This document shows, piece by piece, positions 45,190-56,581 of a DNA stretch of 64,000 nt. The notes under the pieces are model-generated. The model did no database searches. It saw nothing but the letters and a program-made list of their open reading frames with translations, and was not told where the DNA came from. Numbering within the stretch: position 1 is the first letter of the stretch; each line of letters begins with the position of its first letter. The DNA lies in the NCBI RefSeq assembly GCF_000715075.1, contig NC_134102.1, positions 45,207,348 through 45,271,347 on the forward strand, given 5' to 3'. The position numbers and the translations under genes were made by a program. Origin of the DNA: Nicotiana tabacum. Taxonomy: Eukaryota > Streptophyta > Magnoliopsida > Solanales > Solanaceae.

Positions 45190-47949
45190 ATGGCCAAAAC
45201 ATCAAAAATCGTTCCTTAACAAGTTGCCTCTTCATCTTCTTAACCGGCTGCTGGTACTGAAGCGGTTGCCCTCGAAACGGCTTCCCCCGTTATGGATGCT
45301 AACGAACTAGCCGCCGAGCCTCCCTTGTCGGCGTTCATTCCCGGGGGCTACTCCATTGCGGACGACTTTAAAGTCGAGAAGCCCTCACGCAAACAGGACC
45401 GAGGTGAAGGAGTCTCGAGGTACATATGTTCTGTGACTGAAGATGTTCTTTCCAAAGTTCGTAAGGACTGTAATTGGGAAGGCAAGAATGTAGTAGTCCC
45501 CGGGCCCGAGAACGCCGTCACTACCCACATAGAGGGGTACTTAAGTATTTACACTTATCCCTTCACACTGGGCCCGATAGACCCGATCGTTCTAGAATTT
45601 TGCAAGAGGTACGAGGTGTGCCTCGGGCAAATCCACCCATCGTTGTGGAGGATTGTGACCCTCCTCCGCTACTTCATGAACAAGATCGAATCTCATCGGT
45701 TCATGATCTACCACCTGCTTTGATTATACAGTCCCCTAATGTTCCGAGGGGGACTAATCAAGCTTACCCGCAGGGCCAACAAGGCCCCATCTCCAGTATC
45801 GACGAAGACCGAGATCGGGACTGGCAGGGATGCTTTGTCCGCGTGAAAATCGAGGGTTTGATCCCCCAGAATACATGCCATTCTCTGAGAAGTGGAATGC
45901 ATCTCGTAAGTGCAACTCCCTCTTTCAACATCAAAAATTCTTTTTCTTTGATTTCTATCTTCTCATTCGTGCTTGTGGCTGTGCAGCTGTCCCTCGGGTT
46001 CCAAATGCGGTCCCCCGGTTAAAGGATTGGATCACGCATCTGTACTCAGATGTCGTACTTTGAGCGCACATGGCGCGGACTCTCGAAGGGTCGATGGGAG
46101 GCCCATTCTCATGGTAAGGCCTCTTTCCGAGTAGCCAACACTATGTCTTCACCTTTCATTATACTAACTCCTCTTCCCTCTTTATTGTTACAGGTTTTCC
46201 TAAGACCACCGAACTTAGGCCTTCGGAAGGGGATGAAGATGTGCCCCCGTCCGTTAATCCCTCCGTTGCTTCCACGGAGGGAAAAAGAAGAGAAAAAGAA
46301 AACCCTCGGGCTCCGAGGTGAAGTAGCCAAAGAAGCGGATGCTCCGCAAGCCCAAAAGGTGCTCCAGTTCCTGGGTGCCAGCCTCCGGCTCCCTCTTCTG
46401 GCTAAGGGACGAGCCGGAGAATGAATCTATTTTTGTAACCCACGGGACGACCTATCCCAGGGACTGGGATGCATCCAAGGGGGAGACTCATGAGATCGAC
46501 CCCCCTCATACTCAAAAAACCGACGTGGATATCCGGGGGTGAAACTTCCCAGGATGTCAGTTCTACTCCAAAGGAAGCGCCCGACGTAATTGAGATCTCA
46601 GGGATGCCCTCCTATACTGAGTCTATGCTCGAGGAGGCTCAATTGAGAAAGGAGAAATAAAATGAGGGGGGCCCAGGGTGCGGAGGATCCCCTTCACTCT
46701 TTTTTCGTCAGTGTGGACTCATCCGCTTTGGAGGACTGCTCCGAGCTGGGCGACCTGGATGCCCCGAAAAAAGAAACTTTCTCGGAAGCTGGCGGGCCGA
46801 GCTCGAGCCCAAAATTGGTCAATCAGTTCCCCGCTCTGAGTGTGGACCCCTGGTCGCAAGAGATCGATCATACAAATCATCCAGGAGGATGCCCGGGTTC
46901 TGTCCACTCCTGTGGGGGCAGCTAGCTACCTCCGATGCCCAGTGACCGAGGAGTACTGGGACAAAAATAAATACGGTGAACGTGCCATGCCTTTTCAATA
47001 AGGCGCAGCAGGCGCAGAACTGGGAAAGGCATCGTTCCCTCCCATCTATCTATTGCTATCTGTTTTTTTATGTATCTTACATTTTTTTCCTTTTTACAGT
47101 ACTCGATACTTCACCACGAGATTTCCCTCCGATACCGAGTTGAATTCAATCAACTCGAGCTCGAGATCAAGGAGCTTGCCCAAAAAAAGGACATCTAAAA
47201 GCTTCTTAGCGAGCAACAGAAGGGGGTCGCCAAAAACCTCTAGGGCAAGCTGGATGCGGCTCAGAAAGAGGCATCGGTCGTAAGGCAGGAGCATGCCGAC
47301 TTGGTGGAAAAGGTAAATGTTTTCGAAGTTAGAAATGAAGGTCCGATCGCAGAGGCTAACAACAATACTTCGCAGGTCTAGCAGAAGATCAACCAAATCG
47401 ACCAACTCCGCAGGGAGATGGGTGAGATCCAAGTGATGGCCGACGGGTGGAAAAAACAAGATGGACCTACTGGCCTCGAAGAAGGAGACTACCTAGGCCA
47501 AGTTGTCTTCGGTGGAAGTTCAGCTTCAGGCGGCAAAGGAGAAGGCCAATGCACGGGCCCGACAAAATGAGGACCTCCAAGCTCAACTGGGCTCGGCCAT
47601 CACTGAACGGGATGCCCTTGGCAAGGAGCTCGAAATAATGAGGTCCAAATTGAAAGTAACCTCGGCTGATGCTGACGAGATGATGGCCCAATACTAGGCT
47701 GATGTTGAAGCAGCCGAGGCTCGTCTAAAGACTACTGCTGAGTACGTGAGGCGACTATCTCGAAGGGAGACCCTCGAAGAAATACATGCCTGAGGCTTCT
47801 ACCTATCTTCCAAGATCGAAGAGGCAAAAAGATTCGAGGTCGAGGCTAAGAGGCTAGCTAAACCCCGAGGTGAAGAGGGCTCCGAGGGCTCTGAAGAATC
47901 CGAAGGCCCCGATGGTTGTGGTGATGAGTCGGGTTCCGGTCAAGACTAG
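45190..47949 (+). pseudogene. antisense accessory gene of the Tat element (decayed, spliced)
   Basis: It starts at MAKTSKIVP (45190), with an in-frame stop soon after. The conserved core includes SRYICSVTEDVLSKVRKDC, THIEGYLSIYTYPFTLG, FCKRYEVCLGQIHPSLWRIV and PFSEKWNAS. The intron 45906-45986 (81 bp, gtaagt...gtgcag) restores the reading SPVPRVPNAVPRLKDW. The intron 46114-46193 (80 bp, gtaagg...ttacag) joins WEAHSH to GFPKTTELRPSEGDED. A third acceptor is at 47098. The C-terminal half is coiled coil (about 47380-47840), and the end is DESGSGQD with a TAG at 47947-47949. It is the same protein family as the gene at 8526-11196. Stops and frameshifts (for example near 45722 and 46060) mark it as a pseudogene. 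Biochemical role unknown. Confidence 0.8.
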
Positions 47950-49057
47950 GCGGAGCTGTCTTAGGATTTTTTTTTTTTGTATCTTGTACATATATTTTGT
48001 TGAGGCCGTTTTTATTAGCCTTTGTAAAGATATTTCGGAATATATAATGATTTTCCCTTTTGGCAATTTTCAAGTCTATTATCTTTAGCACCTTTTTACA
48101 ATTGCAAACATTTCTAATGCCTTAGCACTGAATCAAACGTAGTAATAAGTCATTTTTCGGAGGTCCGAACAAGACCTGTTTTCAATGCGATTTTGCTAGA
48201 AACTTGTGGAAACTCGGAGTGACCGGAAATTTCCCCAAGATGCTTGCTTAAATTTTTTTAGACTATATCTTTGCCAAGGGTAACCTTTGAACAGGTTTAG
48301 AATTTCGTTGAAGGCCTTATGTTTTGATTACGGGTTTCGGACGTCTCCGAACCATTTTTAAAGTAGTCGTAGCCTTTTAGGTTTAGGCACTGCCTAATAG
48401 GCTTTGTGCCTCCGGGTTTCGATAACCCGAGCCTCCCGAAGTTGTTTTAGACGACTGTCCCCGAGTGGGGGTATCCCATTGGGCTCAGATAGGGGTGGCC
48501 CTTAGGCTCGATAGTTCCTGGATAGGAATAGCCCTTAGGCTCGATACTTTTAAGAAGCAAAAAATATGTATTAGCAAGGTAGAAACTTTATTTCATTTCT
48601 GTGCATAACGTACAAGATTGTAAGTGTGTAAAAACTCGTGTAATGGCTGAGGTGGTCTATGAGGGCACTGTTCACTTGACCGTTTGGCCCTTACAACAAA
48701 TCCTAACCACCGAGCCTAGACTGTTTAAGTACAAAGTTCCCTTCCTTGCTAACTATATCTTGACCCGAGGGTGATGGCCCCCAGTATTCGAGGTCGATCT
48801 TTGAGAGGGCTCGGATATTCTTGATGCGACCATTGACTCTGATTTAAAATTGGTCTTCGACTCTAAGTTAACATGATTTACCGTTGCCTCGTTAAAATCT
48901 TTTCCGAAAAATCCATTTGGGATAAAACTGGTTCAAGGAAAAAAGAGTGTAAACCGTGCTTTCATACCTAAGAGATATATTCTCCTTTGGTTGTGGCCTG
49001 CAAGCGTTAGTCCAATTCGTAAAAAAAAGTGAATGAGATCGTACCTTAGCAGTAATA
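47950..49057. mobile_element. spacer between accessory gene and pol of the Tat element
   Basis: Non-coding. It contains repeated phrases such as 'cccttaggctcgata' (near 48500 and 48540) and 'cccgagtgggggta'. Both the accessory gene (+) and pol (-) point into it, so it may carry both transcript ends. Confidence 0.55.
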
Positions 49058-51670
49058 TCATTTTAAGTGGGTCACGTTCCAGTTGTTCGGTAGTTGCAGA
49101 TCGTTTCCTGCTTCGAGTTTGTATGAACCTTTATTTGGGTTCTGGGTGTTCAGTGTTACTTTTCTTAACACCAAGTCCCCGACATTAAAGTATCGGAGGT
49201 TGGCTTTGTGGTTGTAATATCTTTCTATCCGCTGTTTCTGGGCAGCCATCCGGACTAGGGCAACCTCGCGTCTCTCATCCAATAGTTCCAGGCTCGTGCT
49301 CATGGCCTCACCATTTAATTATTCGGTTGCATAGCGGAACCTGAGGCTCGGTTCCCCCACCTCAACCAGTATTAGTGCTTCGGCACCGTAGAGCAACGAA
49401 AACAGATTGGCCCCGATACTAGATTTTGAGGTCGTACGGTATGCCCACAAGACTTCGGTACTAGATTATGTGGTCCCAAATTAAGTCGATGACTTCTTTT
49501 TCCTGGACCTTCTCGAATTCTTGAGCTTCGACCCACTTAGAGAAATAGTCAGCCATAAATAGTATAAATTGAGCCTTATCGGGTGCCCATGGGAGGGGAC
49601 CGACAATGTCCATTCCCTATTTCATGAACGGCCAAGGTGAAAGGACAGAATATAATAACTCCCCGGGTTGATGGATCGTTGGTGCGTGCCTCTGACAGCC
49701 GTCACATCTCCATACAAAGTCCTTCGCATATTTCTCCATGTCGATCCAGTAATAGCCAGCTCTAATTATCTTATGAACCAAAGATTCTGCTCCCGAATGG
49801 TTTTCACAGGTGAATTCATGAACTTCCCTCAAAACATATTCGGTGTCTCCCACCCCAAGCACATGGCGAGTGGGCCATTGAACGTTCTTCTGAATAGGGT
49901 ACCTTCGAATAGACTAAACCTGGCTGCCTTTGTGCGTAGAGTTCTTGATTCTTTAGGATCCGAGTGACACTTTCTAGTCTTCAAGTAGTCTATATACTTG
50001 TTTCTCCAGTCCCGAGTTAAACTCGTTGAGTTTATCTCGGCATGGTCTTCTTCCACTACTAATTTCATCAGTTGTACGACCGTTCCCGAGCTAAATTCAT
50101 CATCATCAACCGATGACCCCAAGTTAGCCAGAGTATCGGCTTTGCTATTTTGGTCCCGTGGTACGTGTTGTAAGGTCCATTCCTTGATTCGATGCAGTGC
50201 TACCTGTAATTTGTCCAAGTTCCTTCGCATTCATTCCTCTTTTACTTCAAATGTCCCGTTGACTTGATTTACCACAAGCAGGGAGTCACACTTAGCTTCG
50301 ACCACCTCGGCCCCCAGGATTTTAGCCAATTCGAGACCTGCAATCATGGTCTCATACTCGGCCTCATTGTTAGTAAATTTCACAGTTCTAATAGATTGCC
50401 TAACTATGTTACCCATAGGCAGTTTCAACACGATGCCGAGTCCGGGCCCCTTTGCATTCGAGGCACCATCCGTAAAGAGGGTCTAGATTCCCAAGAAAGT
50501 CCCCGAGGTTAACAAAAATTCCTTTTCGACTTCGGGTATTTAGGCTGGCGTGAAGTCGGCCACGAAGTCTGCCAAAATTTGAGATTTGATGGCGGTTTGG
50601 GGTCAATATTAGATATCGTACCCGCTAATTTCTATGGCCCATTTGGCCAATCGTCCTGAGAGATTGGGTTTTTGCATTATGTTCCTTAGTAGGTAAGTAG
50701 TTATGACATATATGGGATGGCATTGAAAATATGGCTTTAACTTTCTGGAGGCGCTTAGCAAAGTGAGCGCCAATTTCTCTAGGTAAGGGTACCTTGCTTC
50801 GGCCTCGCCTAGAGTCCTGCTAACATAATAGATAGGAAATTTCGTACCTTCCTCTTCTCGGACTAAGACTCCACTTACCACTATCTAGGATACCGCTAAG
50901 TACAGGTACAACTGCTCGTTTTCCTTCGGAGTATGAAGCAAAGGTGGACTGGATAGGTACCGTCTGAGTTCTTCCAAAGCTTGCTGGCACTCCGGGGTCC
51001 ACGAAAAGTTATTCTTCTTCTTCAATAGTGTGAAGAACCGGTGGCTCTTGTCGGAGGACCTCGATATGAATCGACCAAGGGTGGCTATGCGCCCGGTTAA
51101 TCTATGAACGACCTTGACATTATCTACCACGGTGATGACTTTTATAGCTTTGATTTTATCGGGATTGATCTCGATCCCCCAGTCAGACACCATGAATCCA
51201 AGGAACTTCCCGGACTCGACCCCGAATGCGCATTTCTCCGAGTTCAACTTCATATTGTATTTCTTCAGTATGTTGAAGGTTTCCTGCAAATGTTCCAAAT
51301 AATCCTCTGCTCGCAGGGACTTAACTAACATGTCGTCAATGTAAACCTCTATTGATTTTCCAATTTGTTCTTCATACATGGCGTTGATAAGTGGCACCAG
51401 TGTTTTTTAGTCCAAACGACATTACGTTATAGCAATAGGTGTTGAATTTAGTGATGAAGGAAGTTTTTTCTTGATTGCCCTGGTCCATCCGGATTTGGTT
51501 GTACCCGGAATAGGTGTCGAGAAAGCTGAGTATTTCATTCCCGGCCGTCATATCGATCATTCGATCGATGTTAGGTAAAGGAAAAGAGTCCTTAGGGCAT
51601 GCCTTGTTCAAGTCTTTATAATCTACGCACATTCTTAATTTATTTTCCTTTTTAGACACTACCACTACGT
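49058..51670 (-). pseudogene. Tat-element pol: RT, RNase H, second RNase H, deleted integrase
   Basis: RT reads MCVDYKDLNKACPKDSFPLP, FLDTYSGYNQI and VYIDDMLVKS, so the YIDD catalytic box is intact. RNase H follows (YPYLEKLALTLLSASRKL, GRLAKWAIEISGYDI). The second RNase H contains TNNEAEYETMIAGLELA. The linker and integrase zinc region includes WRCDGCQRHAPTIHQPGELL near 49680. Near 49462 the reading jumps from EKEVIDLIWDHI to LWAYRTTSKSS, so the middle of the integrase core with its second Asp and Glu is deleted. Stops near 49617, 50232 and 50609 also break it. Confidence 0.85.
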
Positions 51671-52115
51671 TAGCTAACCAATCCGGGTACTTAATTTCCC
51701 GAATGGAACCTATTTTAAAGATTTTGGATACCTCGTCTTTGATGAATGCATGCTTGAATTCGGATCGATGCCTCCTTTTCTATTTAATTGAGTGAAACTT
51801 TGGATCCAAGCTCAGCTTTTGAGTGGTTATTTCTGGTAGAATCCCCGTCATATCAAGATGGGACCAAGCGAAACAATCTATATTAGCTATAAGGAATTCA
51901 ATGAGTTTTTTCCTGAGCTAGGGAGTTAATCCTGTGCCCAGGTATACCTTCCGATCGGGCAAGTGTTCAATTAATATGACTTGCTCCAGCTCCTTGACCG
52001 TTGACTTGGTGGCATCGGAATCGTCAGGTGTGATGAACGACCTAGGAACTCCGTAATCATCATCCTCGCCTGCTTTTTGCTTCTCCGGTTCGGTCGGGGA
52101 CAGTGTCGGTGATTG

Positions 52116-52654
52116 CTATTTAGTTTCTTGTTTCTTAACTGACTTTGGGTTCTTTGATGTCAAGAGTGCGGACATCGAAATCACCTCATCGACTGTGAAT
52201 ATTTCTTTTGCGGCTGGCTGTTCTCCGTAAACTGTTTTGATCCCTCCCGGTGTGGGGAACTTAAATGCCCGGTGTAGTGTCGAAGGTATTGCCTTCATGT
52301 TGTGAATCCATGGCATTCTGAATAAAACGTTGTACCTCATATGCCCCTCAATGACGTAGAACTTTGTTTCCTGGATGGTTCTGGCGGTGTTACTGGAAGG
52401 GTTATCTCCCCTTTAGTAGTTTCACATGCCATGTTGAATTCGTTTAAGACCCGAACTACAGACACTATTCGGTCTTGTAGATCCAACTGCTCCACGACCC
52501 TCGATCCGATGATATTGGCTGAGCAACCTGGATCAATCAACACACGCTTAACTCGAGATTTATTTATGAGTACAGAAATTACCAGGGCATCGTTGTGCGG
52601 ATGCACGATGCCCTCCGCGTCTTCATCATTGAAAGAGATGGTCCCCTCCGGCAT
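52116..52654 (-). pseudogene. Tat-element protease region
   Basis: The reading contains SFNDEDAEGI, VLIDPGCSANIIGSRVVEQL (the DPGCS box of the aspartic protease) and, in the next frame, PWIHNMKAIPSTLHRAFKFP and PAAKEIFTVDEV. It lies between the gag C-terminal repeats and RT, as usual for the family. The frame changes at about 52340. Confidence 0.75.
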
Positions 52655-52794
52655 GTAATCTCGGGTTCACTTTTCCCTAGTAATGGACACCTTAGTGCGC
52701 TTTAGCATTCGCCCCTGGGGATGTCGACTCCACCGATGATCATGTAAATAACGTGCTGAGGTTCCTCTTGCTCGGTTTACTTATTGGAGTCCAT

Positions 52795-52953
52795 ATTCCT
52801 GAAGTGATTTTTGGCTCGATCACTTAGAAACTCCCGGAGGTGTCTGTTATTGAATAACCGAGTTAGAAACTCCCGGAGGTGTCCGTTATTCCTGAAGTGA
52901 TTTTTGGCTCGATCACTTAGAAACTCCCGGAGGTGTCTGTTATTGAATAACTG
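52795..52953 (-). repeat. 93-bp tandem duplication at the gag/protease boundary
   Basis: The block beginning 'attcctgaagtgatttttgg' and ending 'ctgttattgaataac' occurs at 52795-52860 and 52888-52953, with a partial unit between. Translated on the minus strand it gives two copies of FNNRHLREFLSDRAKNHFRN, so the encoded segment is doubled. Confidence 0.8.
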
Positions 52954-53433
52954 AGGCATTTCTTTTTTTAGCTATTGACAGTCTTCGGTCCTGTGTCCCT
53001 GGATATCATGATATTTACACATCAAGTTGGGGTCTCTTTGGGCAGGATCAGACTATAATGGCCGAGGCCACTTGGTATCTTTGATGCGTCCGATGGCTGA
53101 TATGATGCCAGCAACATCAACGCTGAAGTTGTACTCCGATAACCTCGGTGCCTCCCTGGCCCCGATTGGCTTGTCAAAACTATTTTTTTCTCATGAGTCC
53201 CCGGTTATTATGACCTCGATCGATTCTTTTTTTCATTCCTCGCTGGGTTGCATCCGGATACACTGCCCTTTCGATCTCCGCTATATGGTTGATACCGATC
53301 TCTGTTTGGTCTTGGTTTATGATTGACGACTCTTTTAAACCTGTCATTAGTTCTAATGGGATACACGGACCCAGAGGGCCCCCCGAGCTGATCATCCTCC
53401 ACTCTGATTTTCGATTGGTACCTGTTATGGACG

Positions 53434-54420
53434 TCAGCCCAAGTTACCGCCGGGGTACTCTATCAAATTCTGTTTCAGCTGCTTTGAAGCCAAAGAGCTT
53501 TGGGGGTTGAGTTCTTGAGTGAATGCTTGAACAATCCAATCGTCCACAACCGGGGGCAGATCCATCTTTTCCATTTGAAACCTCGATATGAATTCCCTGA
53601 GTATTTCGTTATCTCTTTGTTTGACTTTAAAGAGGTCTGATTTTTTGGTCTCGACTTTGATGGCCCCGGCATGAGCTTTTACGAAGGCATCTGCAAGCAT
53701 AGCAAACGAATCAATGGAATTAGGGCACAGGTTGTGATACCATATTATTGCTCCTTTAGACGGGGTTTCCCCGAACTTTTCCAGTAGAACCGACTCGATT
53801 ACGTCATCTTCTTAGTCATTTCCCTTAATGGCACGCGTGTAGGAGGTCACGTGTTCATTTGGATTCGTGGTCCCGTTATACTTTGGAATTTTGAGCATAC
53901 GAAACTTCTTTGAGATCAGTTTCGGAGCTGCGCTGTGAGGAAAATATTTTCGGACAAACTTCTTGGAATCCAGGCCTTTCAATATCGGGGGTGCTCCTGG
54001 GATTTGATCAACCTTGGAGTTCTCGGTCTCCACTTTTTTGTCGTTGGTTTCGATTTTATTTTCTCCCTATTTCACCCGTTTTGCCAGTTCCTCAAGCATC
54101 TTTATTATCTCGGGGTTGGTCCCGGGTTCAACTTCACCCGGCCTTTCTGTGACTGGTTTATTTCTGCGAGTATTTTTCCGGGATGGTTTGGGCTCAACTC
54201 TGCTGGGGGCGCGGCTTTGGTTCTGCAATTAGGATATTGCTGCATGTTGAGCCTGTAATATCTCGAAGATCATCCACAAATTGATCCCATCACCTTCGTC
54301 ATCATGTGTACTCCGGGCTATCGATCGGGCTCCCCCGCGAACGCTATTTTCAGGGTCGATAGGAAAGTTTGCGTCGATTGTCCGCGGCTGGAACTCAGTT
54401 GGGGTCAATAGGAGGCACAT
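53434..54420 (-). pseudogene. Tat-element gag
   Basis: From the N-terminal side: PTEFQPRTIDANFPIDPENS (54420-54350), then ILKGLDSKKFVRKYFPHSAA and MLKIPKYNGTTNPNEHVTSY (to 53812). The capsid segment ADAFVKAHAGAIKVETKKSD to DDWIVQAFTQELNPQSS runs at 53700-53500. This matches plant Tat/Athila-type gag. Stops near 53811 and 54230 and a frame break near 53430 disable it. Confidence 0.75.
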
Positions 54421-54600
54421 CGTTGCTGGGCACTACATTGTTGTTCTCTCCATGGTGGCCAAACTGAGCATCAACATCCAAATGAGCAGATTAAGAGTTC
54501 GATATTTTTAATTTGACCTGAAATTAAAATCTCAAAGAACAAGTGTAAAATAGAGTGCGTTATGGAAATTTGTATCAAATTACCACTTTTATCCCTAGTC

Positions 54601-54614
54601 CCACGGTGGCACCA
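54601..54614 (-). other. primer-binding-site-like sequence
   Basis: On the minus strand TGGTGCCACCGTGG follows three bases after the CA end of the partial LTR, the position expected for minus-strand priming. The tRNA species was not determined. Confidence 0.5.
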
Positions 54615-54924
54615 AATTGTTTACCCTAAAAAAAATGGATAACAATTGAATTTATATGTGGTTTTAAGGATATGTGGAACAATTCAATACAAGTGATTAA
54701 TGATGTTAGATTAAGCAAATGAAAGATGTAATAAATGGATAAATCAATGATAAGGGTGATTCTGAGCTCGGTTGATGGCTCAATGAGGAACCTGCCCTCG
54801 ATTCTGAGCTTGTACTTATGAAGAGCTCTAGAAGAAAAGTAAGAACTTTGAACAACAAAAAGACTTCAAAAACACAACCTAGAAATCTTCGAATTTCCTC
54901 ACTTCACTAGGCCCTATAGTGGGC

Positions 54925-55252
54925 GATGAAGTTATTGTCTAGCAGAAGAGAATCAATTGACTTCTCTGTGTATCTCAGGTCTTTGATCAGCTTCAACTTG
55001 ATCTTCACCATGTCGCCGATAGTGGCATTATCACAGCTTTTTGTTTAACTCCAAGGTCGTTGGAACTATCTGCTGTCATTTGTTGTGATATTAAATATGA
55101 TGTCTCTAATTTTGTCAAAATCTTGCAGTTTTGTGAAGGCTTATTGTGTATGCAATCTTGCAGTTTTGTGAAGGCTTACTGTGTATGCAAGTGCAATAGC
55201 AAACATCATTGAGATTGTGGACATTCAGTATGCTGCAACACATATTAACTTC
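54925..55252 (+). pseudogene. 3' fragment of a second bHLH gene copy
   Basis: It matches the end of exon 2 of the gene at 42417 (here QLDLHHVA in 'caacttgatcttcaccatg'), the following intron, and exon 3 (IIEIVDIQYA). It starts at the edge of the Tat element's LTR, with no N-terminal or bHLH part. A stop replaces Lys/Leu near 54940, and the exon-3 start with its splice acceptor is duplicated (about 55124-55190). It cannot make a bHLH protein. Confidence 0.85.
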
Positions 55253-55259
55253 AGCTCTT

Positions 55260-55705
55260 TTATCGTATGGTAACTCTGTTTCTACTCCAGCTAATTTTGT
55301 ATATGCACACTCCCACAACTCTTGCTGTTGCATATGTCACAGAAAGTGCACCACCTTTTGCCTCCACCACTTCTGCTCCATCAAAGTAAATTCTTAGTGA
55401 GGGTAAAATGGTGATCCCGTCATGACCACCAAATACCAGTACATCAACATCAACGAGACTCAATTTCTTCTGGTGACAAATGTTTTCGCCCTCACAACAT
55501 CTAGCGTGTAATAGCGAAGAGTTCTCTATGATCATATACTCCCTTTTGCTTCAGAACCTCTGCCACAATATAATTGGCACTGCGGATTTGATGGGGTTGT
55601 TAATTTTTTGGATAAAGGTATCGAGGCAGTTATACCCTCACCTATTTTCCTCACAATTTCAGCGTTGAAGCTAAATAAGTTATCGCTTGACATACTCAAC
55701 TTTAG
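55260..55705 (-). pseudogene. NAD-malate dehydrogenase fragment, copy 1
   Basis: The minus-strand readings include LFSFNAEIVRKIGEG, YYTLDVVRAKTFVTRR, QKKLSLVDVDVLVFGGHDG (catalytic-domain motif of plant malate dehydrogenase) and GAEVVEAKGGALSVTYATAR. They come in the order of the enzyme but in different frames and with an internal deletion after ITILPSL. By eye the closest relative is the plastid NAD-dependent enzyme. It has no start, is frameshifted, and is a pseudogene. Confidence 0.75.
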
Positions 55706-55777
55706 ATGACAACAAATAGTGACTACTAGTCACAATTGGCTCCAGTGCTGCATGAAACCAAAGAGGAAGTGTTGCAC

Positions 55778-56047
55778 TAGTAACTGCCAAAGCCGAGTAT
55801 GTCACATGAGACTTATTCAACTTAAATGCTGAAATAGTGAAGAAAATGGGTAAGGCTACCCTTTGATGCCTTCACCAATACCTTCATCCACATAGTTTGT
55901 GATCCTGTGAACTCTGCAGTACCAACTGTGCAAAGGTTATGAAGTAACAAGGAGTTTATGATCCAAGAAAACTCTTCGTTGTTATCATCTTAGATTGTGT
56001 GGCGAAAACATTTGTCGCCCACAAGATTATTTTGAATACCATGGATA
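55778..56047 (+). pseudogene. NAD-malate dehydrogenase fragment, copy 2, cut by copia
   Basis: On the + strand: DLFNLNAEIVKKMGKA, IVCDPVNSAVPTV and KLFVVIILDCVAKTFVAHK, matching the same enzyme region as copy 1 but in opposite orientation, with ~75 bp between the two. It ends at 56047, where a copia LTR begins. Confidence 0.75.
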
Positions 56048-56565
56048 TGTAGGACCTGTCTAAATAAATAAAGTAAAAAAAGAAACAAAATGATTGGAGG
56101 AAATTGTTGCTATGAGCTGTGGGTCTTTGTTCTAAATTTCAAATTGCATATGGGCTGCCGAAAAATTAGCAATTTGCAATGCAAATTGTAAAAGTCAAAT
56201 TTGATTAGCTGAATTAGGCGGCTCCTTCCCTTATAAATAAAATCATTCAGTTTCATCTCAAACATACCAAAAATAAGAGATAAGTATTAGAGCTGTAAGA
56301 GTAATCCACACACTATTTTATAGTCTGTGAGAAAATAAAGTAGGAGTAATATTGTGGTGAGATATTTAAAATAAAGAGTGTTATTTCTTTTGAGTCGTAA
56401 TAGTTTTTTGACATTACAAAGTTGTAATATTATAGTGGTATTATAGTGCTTCTTTCGGGTATTGTATTTTACCCCGTTAAAAGATTTGGTGTCATTGTTA
56501 CTCTCTTGTGTCATTATTATTTATCGTGGATATTATTCCTGGGCGGAATATTATTTTTTCCAACA
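56048..56565 (+). mobile_element. 5' LTR of copia element 1
   Basis: 518 bp starting TGTAGGACCTG and ending TTCCAACA, followed three bases later by a primer site. It is homologous to the 60001-60508 LTR (opposite strand) and to 58774-59311. Confidence 0.85.
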
Positions 56566-56568
56566 ACG

Positions 56569-56579
56569 TGGTATCAGAG
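56569..56579 (+). other. primer-binding site for initiator Met-tRNA
   Basis: TGGTATCAGAG matches the complement of the 3' end of plant initiator methionine tRNA, the usual primer of Ty1/copia elements. Confidence 0.85.
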
Positions 56580-56581
56580 TC

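Larger units (their letters stand above)
44865..54924 (-). mobile_element. Tat-lineage Ty3/gypsy element, minus orientation, both ends truncated
   Basis: The order on the minus strand is: partial 5' LTR (54924-54618), primer-site-like TGGTGCCACCGTGG (54614-54601), gag (about 54420-53434), protease (52654-52116), RT (about 51665-50885), RNase H (50881-50609), a second RNase H (50431-49990), and integrase (49862-49058). A spacer and then an accessory gene on the opposite strand (45190-47949) follow. The 3' LTR is absent, as bHLH 3' flanking sequence begins directly. Two RNase H domains and an antisense gene identify the Tat branch. Confidence 0.85.

Noticed and set aside
52341..52658. 105-codon plus-strand open frame opposite the Tat protease
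   Set aside because: The minus strand carries the recognisable protease motif DPGCSANII; the plus-strand frame is its shadow.
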